Assembly: GCA_027943245.1 (NCBI GenBank) | Contig: JANDJZ010000825.1 | Span: 1 to 16,971 of the forward strand | Length of the DNA: 16,971 nt | Reading direction: 5' to 3' | Source: Acanthamoeba sp. SK_2022b | Taxonomy: Eukaryota; Discosea; Longamoebia; Acanthamoebidae | Part shown: piece after piece, positions 10,366 through 16,971 of the stretch | Numbering within the stretch: the stretch's first letter is position 1 | Layout: each line of letters opens with the position of its first letter | Translations under genes and position numbers: made by a program | The notes under the pieces: generated by a model | Database searches by the model: none | What the model was told of the DNA's origin: nothing | The model's input: only the letters and a program-made list of their open reading frames with translations

Positions 10366-10786
10366 ACGCCTGAGCACGTTCATGCGAGAGAGAGAGAGAG
10401 AGAGAGCATAGGAGTGGTTCGCTGACGCGAGCTCGCGCCCTCCTGTCCGATAGGCGAGGAGGACTGGGTCGACTGTAAGTACGCTTCGATCCAGTCGAGC
10501 TTCGACGTGACGCTGTTCGACCTGGACGACATCGTCTTCCTGCACGGCCTCCTGTGGCAATTCCGTGACGTGTGCAAGGAGGCGGTCAACGAGGAGCGAC
10601 AAAGCGGCATCATGCCGGACAAGGAGTACGACAAGGCGCTGCAGCTCTTCAAGCAGTTGGAGGTGCTGGGCGCTCCGCCACCTCGGGTAACCGCCTCCCC
10701 CACCCTCCCTACCACCACCGCTCGCCAGCCAGGCGCCTCGCGGTGGCCTCCCGCTCACCCAACAGCTACGCGTGCAGAAGTCGTAG
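7296..10786 (+). CDS. Ankyrin-repeat RasGAP, 678 aa
   Basis: Predicted activator of Ras GTP hydrolysis with an N-terminal ankyrin array. Exons: 7296-7838, 7904-8043, 8141-8209, 8338-8467, 8560-8627, 8890-9028, 9123-9228, 9380-9512, 9622-9843, 9937-10082, 10177-10275, 10454-10686 and 10778-10786; all phases agree. Ankyrin repeats span about residues 89-285 (TALHIAAEKNNLQLVEFL, ETALHYAVMLGQAAIVQSLL, GHTPLDIAQAENREEIVELI). The RasGAP domain follows from about 325. The arginine finger is Arg398 in VLRGNCLASK, split by an intron inside the motif. The second hallmark, IMLRLINPSLVAPE, has Arg517 encoded across a GC-AG intron. The protein ends GAPPPRKS with no lipid-binding domain visible. The start at 7296 is the first ATG followed by sustained coding sequence. 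Confidence 0.92.
8726..8775. repeat. AT-rich tract in a RasGAP intron
   Basis: Nearly pure A/T with many TATA/ATAT steps, inside the 262-base intron 8628-8889, the longest in this gene. It contrasts sharply with the flanking GC-rich exons. No coding or RNA gene signal was seen in it. Confidence 0.8.
9293..9362 (+). repeat. (GT)n microsatellite in RasGAP intron 7
   Basis: An uninterrupted GT run to 9345, one ATG interruption, then more GT. The acceptor AG is at 9378-9379, so the UG repeat sits directly upstream of the 3' splice site. Confidence 0.95.
9557..9615 (+). repeat. (CA)n microsatellite in RasGAP intron 8
   Basis: The CA run ends only 6 bases before the acceptor AG (9620-9621), so it occupies the place of the polypyrimidine tract. 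Confidence 0.95.
9844..9936 (+). other. GC-AG intron in RasGAP
   Basis: The exon ends ATG CTC AG and the next begins G CTG ATC AAC, restoring the RasGAP motif MLRLINPS. The intron therefore starts GCACGT, not GT. The nearest GT downstream breaks the frame and the motif. Confidence 0.85.
10109..10118 (+). repeat. G10 run in RasGAP intron 10
   Basis: Ten G in the sense strand, 26 bases after the GTACAC donor at 10083. This is the only long sense G-run in the donor half of an intron here. Confidence 0.85.
10292..10364 (+). repeat. (CA)n microsatellite in RasGAP intron 11
   Basis: CA dinucleotides with one CG interruption, followed by a short (GA)n run at 10386-10406, inside intron 10276-10453. 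Confidence 0.95.
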
Positions 10787-11294
10787 GCGACGCAGACACT
10801 GCTACGGACGACTACGACGCCGCCGCTCGTTCTTCTCGCGACGGAGAGAGAGCCGCAGCCAATTTTGGGTTGGACACGCGAAGGGAAAGGAAAGGAGAGG
10901 TGGAGAGGTGGAGAGAGAAGTGAGCGAGACAGAGAGAGAAGTCGAGGTGGTTGTGTGAGTCGGTGGCGGACGCGCGGCAGTGTGCCCACTTGTATCGCAC
11001 TAGAGCTCATGTCGTTGGCGTTCTTGTTCTGCTTTCTGTTGTTGTTAAAAAACTGTTTTGTACTTACGCCACACCGCCGTTTAATTTTAGCAGCTTTTTT
11101 AATTGCAAAAGTTATCATTATTTTATCATTTTAATTATTTAGCCAATATCCTTATTTAAAACTATTAATTAAGTTTACGAGCGCAATATCAGTCCGATCG
11201 TACCTCTTCTTCTCCTTTTTCTTTAGTTTTTTTGAGGGAAGAGGGTCTGCCCTAATACTCGACGCAAACGCGCAAACACGTCAGGTCAGCGGCG
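10787..11294. other. Gap between RasGAP and the four-helix membrane protein
   Basis: 508 bases. The first part (to about 10930) is purine-rich and probably 3' UTR. About 11040-11230 is AT-rich, with a CCAAT-like AGCCAATATCC near 11141 and TTATTTAAAAC near 11153, which could be promoter elements of the gene starting at 11295. Neither is strongly placed. No further gene was seen. Confidence 0.55.
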
Positions 11295-12188
11295 ATGGAC
11301 GAAAGCCAACCGATCACACACAGCGGCACCGATGCGACGCCCAAGAAGGGCTGCTGGCGGTCGCTGCACGACTTCGTGGCGCGGCTGCCGGTCAAGGTCG
11401 TTATGAACCTGCTTACCATCATCTTTGCCCTGTGCATCGTGCCGGTGGTCGTCTTCAACTTCCTCACCCTCGACCTGAGCCCTCTCCATTGGATCGTCTC
11501 CATCTACCTCCTGTACGGCCTCCATCTTGACAACTCCAATTTTGCGATTTTTTATCCAATACCTTTTTTTATCACATTTGCCTCGCCGATTGGGCTTTGT
11601 GCTGTTGTTGACGTGACATGTAACAGGGCGGGCGTGTTCATCGTTATCGGGTCGTGTTTCCCATTCGATTGGATCCGGGTCAAGATCCTCCGTTGGTTCC
11701 TCTTCCTCGCCACTTACAACGGTCGCGGCGCCCTCCTCTTCATGTACATGGCCTACCATGCAAGCCCCACCACCCTCCTCTCCCTTGTGCGTTCATCTAC
11801 ATCTCACCACACGACTCGGTACCACCACGCGCAACGACAAACGCTGTCAGGCTGGGCCTGCTGTGCACGGGCATCAGCACCTGGGGCATCGTGGCGGGCG
11901 TGGGCAACATGGTGCTCGCCGCCGTGCACGTGCTCCTGTGGATCTTCTTCCACGACCTCGTCGGCACCGAAGTCGCCAAAGGTAATAGGCTATTCTGCGT
12001 GCGCCATATACCTCTCCTTCCTCTCCATCGACCGCCAACGTTCTCCGTTAACCTCACGTGCGCGTGCTGCAGTCGAGACCAGGCTCGGGCGAGTGAGCGT
12101 CGTCAACCGCGGCAACACCCACCACTTTGACAGCGACATCGGTATACCGCCGCCTCCCACCACAAGAGCAAGCACACTGGTCGCTTAC

Positions 12189-12252
<64 letters not shown>

Positions 12253-12594
12253 TATGTGATGTGCGCGTCGTTGGTTGGCGATAATGACAGAGGGAGGCGG
12301 TTACGTGCCGCCGCCTACGCCGTTCATTGCGTCGACCACCGAAGCGCACGAGTTCCCTGGCGGCGAAGTCCAGACCAACGACCCGTCCAACCCCTATGCC
12401 GTGGCCGAGGTACCTCCCTCCCTCCTTGTTATCACCACCATGTGGCGCGTTGTGTTCGGCGCGAATGGGAATGGCTGACAGTCAAGTGGCTTGCGGGGCA
12501 GGCCTATCAGGCGCCGGAGCTGGATCCGTCGACCAGCTACGCCGTGGCGGCTGTCTCACAGCAGCAGCAACGCCACGGCTACAATCCGTTCTGA
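11295..12594 (+). CDS. Four-helix membrane protein resembling COPI-associated/TVP15-type Golgi proteins, 248 aa
   Basis: Exons: 11295-11512, 11627-11743, 11851-11981, 12073-12141, 12291-12409 and 12502-12594; phases agree. After a soluble leader of about 30 residues there are four hydrophobic segments at about 32-55, 62-82, 94-118 and 121-145 (for example VMNLLTIIFALCIVPVVVF). A turn reads LATYNGRGALLFM; the GRG-plus-aromatic pattern before a helix is what suggests the COPI-associated (TVP15/TVP18-like) family, which works in Golgi membrane traffic. The cytosolic tail (about 150-248) is Pro/Gln/Ala-rich with an NPYA motif and ends exactly in YNPF, a possible EH-domain ligand. Membrane topology is well supported; the family name is a moderate-confidence match from memory. 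Confidence 0.72.
12191..12251 (+). repeat. (GT)n microsatellite
   Basis: About 30 uninterrupted GT units in intron 4 (12142-12290) of the four-helix membrane protein gene. Confidence 0.95.
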
Positions 12595-13034
12595 AGAGCC
12601 TGGCTGCGCGGCAGCATCAACAGCAGGAATCACCGTGGAGGGAGTCGCCCTTGTATTCGGCCTCGGCGGCGTGCAACCCACCGGCAACGAATGCCAGCAG
12701 TTTTGAGAGAGCGAGTGAGTGGATGATCCAGAGGTCGTGTTGGTGTGCACGACTCGCATTTGACATGAGACCACCACCTTTACAATTACATCACCTACCT
12801 TTTATTTGCTGGCCGGCAACTCGATGCAAGCTTCTTGCTGGCTTGTCATTCATTTGTGCACGACTACTGTCCTGAAGGTTCAGCAGAGAGTGTCATCTCG
12901 GTGTCCACCGCTCTCGAGAGCGGCGAACTGAGAGCACACGCTCGCTCCCAACAGCCGCTGTCGCGTGACAGCAAGAAAAGAAGTAGAAAATCGGAGTTGT
13001 TTGACGAACCACACACTCACGATCCACAGGCAGC
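12595..13034. other. Gap between the four-helix membrane protein and the PDAP1-like gene
   Basis: 440 bases of mixed composition, expected to hold a 3' UTR and the next promoter. The short open frames show no splice or family support. No RNA gene or clear promoter motif was seen. Confidence 0.55.
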
Positions 13035-14116
13035 ATGTCCAGCAAGAAGGGCGGAAAGGGTACGCATTCCTCGGTTGAGCTCATGTGGGAATAGGATGGG
13101 GTAAACGTGAAATCATTTTTGTTTTCATTGTTCAAAATGAAAATTGTATTAATCTAATTCCATTCGTTCGGGGGATCATCATTTACAAATTTAGCGGAGG
13201 GGGGCGGCCGAGCACGCAAGGCCCAGCACAAGGGCCAGGCCCGGCAGTTCACCGATGAGGACGACCTCGAGAGGGAAGTTGCCACCATTCAGCGCCGCAA
13301 CGACTCTGATGACTCGTCGGATGACTCCTCGGACGAGGACGGAAGCGACAAGGTTTGTCCTCTCCCCTCCGCCCACTGCCACCCATTGGTGTGTCTTGTG
13401 CGCGTGAAGCGCACTTGCATGCGGTGAGGCCTGACAATGCAAACCACCAGGAGACGAAGAAGGAGCCCATCATCGAAACCTCCAACCTCAACCGAGAGAA
13501 CAAGACGGCGCAGCACATCAAGGCCTCCAACCTCTCCACGAACGCCAAGCCCGAGCTCTCGCGGCGCGAAAGGTGTGCCTTCCCGAGCAAGCAAAAAAAG
13601 GAGTGGCGTCGAATGCACGCACACGAGCAGCGCTGACCTCCCTCAAACCCACAGGGAAGCCATTGAGAAGGAGCGAAAGAGGAAGCAGCACCAGGAGGCC
13701 TACGCCTCTGGCAGGACCGCTGAGGTTAGCGTCGCCCTTCACCGATTCAATAGTCATTTTTTATTCTTTTTATTATTTTAAATTATTTATCATTTAAATG
13801 GTAAATTGCGTATTCTGGCTTTACGGGACTGCCCGAACGATGGCTCGTCTAAAATCCAAACGAAACAGGCCAAGGCCGAGCTGGCCAAGCTGGCCAAGAT
13901 CAGGGCCGAGCGAGAGGCGGCGGCCAAGAGGGCCGAGGAGGAGGCCAAGGCCAAGGTGCGGACCGCCGCCCACCGCTACGCGCACACCAGCTCGTCACAC
14001 TGACGTGCATCGCCGCGCGCATTCGCGTTCATTTTCGTGTGGCGTGTGTGCAGGAGGAGGCCAGGCAAGCTGCCCGCGGTCGTGGAAGAGGCAGCGCCAC
14101 GTCCAAGTACCTGTGA
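13035..14116 (+). CDS. PDAP1: PDAP1/PAP28-type 28 kDa acid-stable phosphoprotein, 174 aa
   Basis: Exons: 13035-13059, 13195-13352, 13451-13572, 13655-13724, 13869-13955 and 14054-14116; phases agree. Features typical of the family are a Lys/Gly-rich start (MSSKKGGKGAEGGGRARKAQ, related to the human MPKGGRKGGHKGRARQ start), an acidic Ser/Asp block (NDSDDSSDDSSDEDGSDK) with many casein-kinase-2-type sites, then ELSRREREAIEKERKRKQHQ and a long Ala/Lys/Glu helix (ELAKLAKIRAEREAAAKRAE). Human PDAP1 is 181 residues. The tail, ARGRGRGSATSKYL, is RG-rich and differs from the animal protein. Animal PDAP1 is described as a casein kinase substrate linked to PDGF binding and translation; the amoebal role is unknown. 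The first exon is only 25 bases. Confidence 0.9.
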
Positions 14117-14478
14117 GCGAGCGGGCTCGACTGTGCCATGCGCCCTGTCTTTCTTTGCTGCCTCATAAACGCGTGGGCGCGCGATCTCGTCGTCTTCTCC
14201 TCCCCACACTCCACCACCTTCTATCGCATAACGCCTTGACCGAACGAGAGCTGTCGGCAGCACCACCTGGGCGCCCCGTCAACTCCGACCGAGCGGGATA
14301 GGGGAATCGGAATTATAATTGCTCTTTGCGCGGTGATTACCCGAAGAGGACAAAGAGTTTGCTGGTGTCATTCTCGTTAGGGCCAAAGTTGCGTTTGTGG
14401 CTGTGCCAGGTATCACGAAGGCGAGGACCAAGTGGAAGTGGGTCAGGAAGAGAGAGAGAGAAGCGAACTGTGAAGGAG
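14117..14478. other. Gap between the PDAP1-like and Rab-like genes
   Basis: 362 bases. From 14326 the frame of the Rab first exon is already open with an upstream ATG, so the leader could in principle be coding. I prefer the ATG at 14479. No promoter motif is clear. Confidence 0.5.
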
Positions 14479-15885
14479 ATGGGCAACTGCGGGATGAAAC
14501 CGGAAGACGATGGCAGCCACTCGCACAGGGGCGCCAGAAAGGGTGGGCCGAAGGTCGAGGTCCTTCCGGAAGACACCAAAGCGTACCCCCCCCCCCTCTT
14601 CATCTTCAATCTTTTTCCGTTACAAGCGGAAACGTAGGGACTGCACTCTTTGCGCTCTGCTGCCAAACCTTGGGCCTCAGGGCCAAGTCACTTGACACTG
14701 CACCATGTTCCCTCAATTTGAAAACATTTTTTTTGGTGCTTGTACATTTGTACATTCCACTCAAGCTGCGCGGTGGCACTGATTATACAGGGACAGAGAG
14801 ATCAAGGTGGTGCTGGTTGGTGATGTGGGAATTGGCAAGAGTTCGCTCATCCTTCGCTACACGGTTCCTCTCCCATTGCTTGAGATTCACACTTTTACAC
14901 GCAACAGTCGACTAATTCAACACAATTCTTTGCAGGAGGGGACCTTTCCGCAAGACGTAGGTGCTTCCATAGGTTGTGATTTCGTAAGTGCTCCTCCATT
15001 CATAGATTGCCAATACTGTTTGCGCTACTTGATCTTTCGTCGCTCATTCTTTGTTTTCGCGTGTGCAGAAAACAAAAGTGTTCAAGTACAAGGGCAAGGT
15101 TTTCAAGCTGCTTCTGGCACGTTGTCCCGGCACCCTTCTTGCTCTCGCCGCGGTCGCATCGTGGCTCTTATGATCTGACCGTCATCGCTGCAGTGGGACA
15201 CGGCCGGCCAGGAGCGGTTCCGTACCATCTCTTCCGCCTTGTACAAGTACGTGACGTAGCTCCCGCCTGCCAACTCTCCCGTTCGACCAGATGTCGGCGT
15301 CCTCCTTGTGTGTGTGGGGGTGGGCGCCACTCCACTTGTCCTGATCTGGTCACTTCTGCAGCGATGCCGAGGCCTTTGTCATGGCGTTCAGCATAACAGA
15401 TAAGGACACGCTAGCCAGCGTCGAGAAGTACGTCCAGTTTGCAGTCCCGGTGTGTGCAATGTAGCCACACCAGGTCGGGTCTCTGATGCGCGCTTGTCCA
15501 CTTGTGCAGGCAATGGCTTGTGGAGATCGACCACTACGCCAAGCCAGACACGGCGCGGGTACATTGCACATCTATTGCACACTCACACGACAATCTGGGC
15601 CATTTGACCGATCACCACGTGGCGATGGCTGCGTCTCCTATAGGTGTTCGTCGGCCTCAAGCAGGATCTGGCCGCGACCCGACAAGTGACCGAGGCTCAG
15701 GCCCAGGTACCCGCCTCCCTTGGGACCCCAGGCTAGCCTGCCCTGCGTTTCAAGACTCACCCCATGTACAGGAAAAGGGAGATGAGATCGGCCTTTCCGA
15801 CTATTTTGAGTTGAGCGCCAAGACGGGGTCTGATGAGCAGATCGCCGCTCCCTTCCTCAAGCTCGTGACGCTCCTAGAAGATTGA
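14479..15885 (+). CDS. Rab-like small GTPase with candidate N-terminal lipidation and no C-terminal cysteine, 205 aa
   Basis: Exons: 14479-14582, 14791-14863, 14936-14983, 15069-15116, 15194-15246, 15362-15427, 15510-15558, 15644-15706 and 15772-15885; phases agree. The GTPase fold starts at about residue 38 (EIKVVLVGDVGIGKSS; P-loop Lys51). Rab features are IGCDF in switch I (71-75, preceded by Ser70 where Rabs usually have Thr), WDTAGQERFRTISS (92-105, catalytic Gln97) and ELSAKTG (181-187). The usual NKxD is LKQD (152-155). The chain stops at TLLED with no cysteine, so it cannot be geranylgeranylated. The first exon encodes a 35-residue extension beginning MGNCGMKPED, a possible N-myristoyl plus palmitoyl site, as in plant ARA6/RabF1. 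The ATG has purine at -3 and G at +4; an in-frame ATG at 14326 would lose the motif. Expected role: membrane traffic. Confidence 0.88.
14586..14596 (+). repeat. C11 run at the first Rab donor
   Basis: The run begins 3 bases after the first base of the donor GTACCC (14583), in the intron that separates the N-terminal extension exon from the GTPase-domain exons. Confidence 0.9.
15117..15193 (+). other. GC-AG intron in the Rab-like gene
   Basis: The exon ends CTT CTG and the next begins TGG GAC ACG GCC GGC, giving LLLWDTAGQ. The intron begins GCACGT, the same six bases as the RasGAP GC donor. The nearby GT would shift the frame of the G3 motif. Confidence 0.85.
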
Positions 15886-16125
15886 TTGCCTCTTCCTGCC
15901 CGATCGCCTTGCCTCTCCTTGTTGTCCGCAAATATTCTGTAAATTCAATTCCCGGATTTTTCCGTCCAACCTGAACAACAAGCTCTGGACGCAGAAAAAG
16001 AAAAGAAAATTTTTTGAGCGCAGGCAATCAACCAACGGCCCCAGATTCAACTCAGTTGACAGAATTGCTTGGCGCGCTGGCCTTGTGATAGTGACTCTTG
16101 GTGTTGAAGCTAGAGACCAAGAAGG
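15886..16125. other. Gap between the Rab-like gene and the RS-rich gene
   Basis: 240 bases: Rab 3' UTR and the promoter/leader of the next gene. There is a pyrimidine-rich stretch just after the stop and an A-rich stretch at about 15991-16014. No clear motif. Confidence 0.5.
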
Positions 16126-16971
16126 ATGGAGCTGGAAAAGGGCGCTGTCCCCCGCGATGATCCGCTTGATCTCGAAGAGGGCGAGCTTCGAGAAGACCAG
16201 ACCGCCACCATTGCCACAGCAGGTACATGCATGCTTCATGTTCGAACTTGTTTGCTTGTTTCTGCTCATTTAAATGATTCAATTAATTGAACTAGTCGCT
16301 ACTTGATCCATTTGATTCACTTTTTTTTTTCGTGGCAGCAGATAGCGCAGAGATGGAGGTAGAGGCAGACCCGAAGCCTCAGGCAGCTGCCGCTGAAGAA
16401 GAAGAAAATGTCAAGTCGTCCGAGAAGAGACGACACGGCAAGCGACGCAGCGAAAGCGGCGACGCCAACGGCGAGCACGACAAGGAGCGCTCCAAGAAGA
16501 AGTCCAAGAAGGACAACAGCAGCAAGCAAGGTGATGGTGGTGGAGGAGACAAAGACGACGACGACGACGAAGGCACCTCCACTCGCAAGCAACACGGAGA
16601 CGGTGCACCTGATGGTGAGGGTGGCAGGAAGAAGAGGAAAGAAGAGCGATCTTCTGCTAATCACCCCCGTGATGACCATCACAGTCGCCACCACCACCAC
16701 AGGGACCACAAAGGCCACAAGGACCACAAGGACCGCCACAGGGATCGCGGCAAGCACGAGCGCTCGTCCTCGTCCTCATCGTCCTCGTCGGCCTCCGACG
16801 ACCGCCGGGCCAGCGAGGAGCGCCACAGCAGCAGCAGGTCCGAGCGGGAGCGCTCGCGCCACAGCGGCAGCCGCGAGAGGGAACGAGAGAGGGACAGGGA
16901 CAGGGACGGGCGGGGAGGGAGGGACGGTGAGCGTGGTGACAGGGGCCGCTCCAGCTCGCGCGAGGACCGTC
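16126..16971 (+). CDS. Arg/Ser/His/Asp-rich low-complexity protein, N-terminal part (continues off the right edge)
   Basis: Exons: 16126-16222 and 16342->16971; one frame stays open to the window edge. The start MELEKGAVPRDDPLDLEEGE is acidic. Then come KRRHGKRR- and SKKKSKK-type basic blocks, a Gly/Asp stretch, a His-rich block (HHSRHHHHRDHKGHKDHKDR), nine serines in a row and RS/RE/RD repeats (SRSERERSRHSGSRERERER). This is typical of nuclear-speckle and splicing-linked proteins. Families with such N-termini include PRP4-type kinases, CDK11/12 and spliceosomal RNA helicases. No folded domain lies inside the window, so I name no family. At 16336-16341 the acceptor is a tandem GCAGCAG, which would add or drop one residue. 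Confidence 0.75.

Noticed and set aside
9529..11118. 529-residue open frame on the minus strand
   Set aside because: It is antisense to RasGAP and crosses two CA/TG microsatellites that read Cys-Val repeats; RasGAP motifs on the plus strand explain the DNA.
6457..12251. CA/TG repeats considered as a CRISPR or telomere-like array
   Set aside because: They are plain dinucleotide microsatellites without spacers or a telomeric unit.
14326..14478. Upstream in-frame ATG as the Rab start
   Set aside because: It adds 51 residues unlike any Rab extension I know; the 14479 ATG has good context and a meaningful N-terminus. It is not excluded by sequence alone.

Overview
The window reads as protist nuclear DNA: GC-rich exons, very short and very frequent introns, AT-rich gaps, and microsatellites and G/C homopolymers confined to introns. 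Base composition, intron density and protein types suggest an amoebozoan, most likely Acanthamoeba or a relative. This is inference, because no marker RNA gene is present. No tRNA, rRNA, transposon, CRISPR or viral gene was seen.

I rebuilt eight genes by hand from splice signals and reading-frame continuity, 58 introns in total. Minus strand, left to right: (1) the 5' part of a STE-type protein kinase of the Cdc7/SepH/MAP3K-epsilon group (its 3' end lies off the left edge); (2) a 13-exon TMEM104-like transporter of the amino-acid/auxin permease superfamily; (3) an unrecognised 150-residue protein. A 183-bp divergent spacer then switches to the plus strand: (4) a 13-exon ankyrin-repeat RasGAP; (5) a four-helix membrane protein resembling COPI-associated/TVP15-type Golgi proteins, ending in NPF; (6) a PDAP1/PAP28-type phosphoprotein; (7) a Rab-like GTPase with a possible N-terminal lipidation site and no C-terminal cysteine; (8) the start of an Arg/Ser/His/Asp-rich protein that runs off the right edge.

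The genes do not form a pathway operon. Loose themes are small-GTPase signalling (RasGAP, Rab), membrane traffic (Rab, COPI-associated-like protein) and septation-type kinase signalling.

The most interesting signals are: the Rab, which looks built like plant ARA6 (N-terminal MGNC, no prenylation cysteine) and lacks the NKxD asparagine; C-runs of 8 to 12 bases placed 3 to 21 bases after the 5' splice site in eight introns; a C12/G12 pair in one kinase intron that could fold the splice sites together; a GTAC-type donor consensus with two or three GC-AG introns that follow it; and an apparent one-base frameshift in the kinase tail at a GGC repeat.
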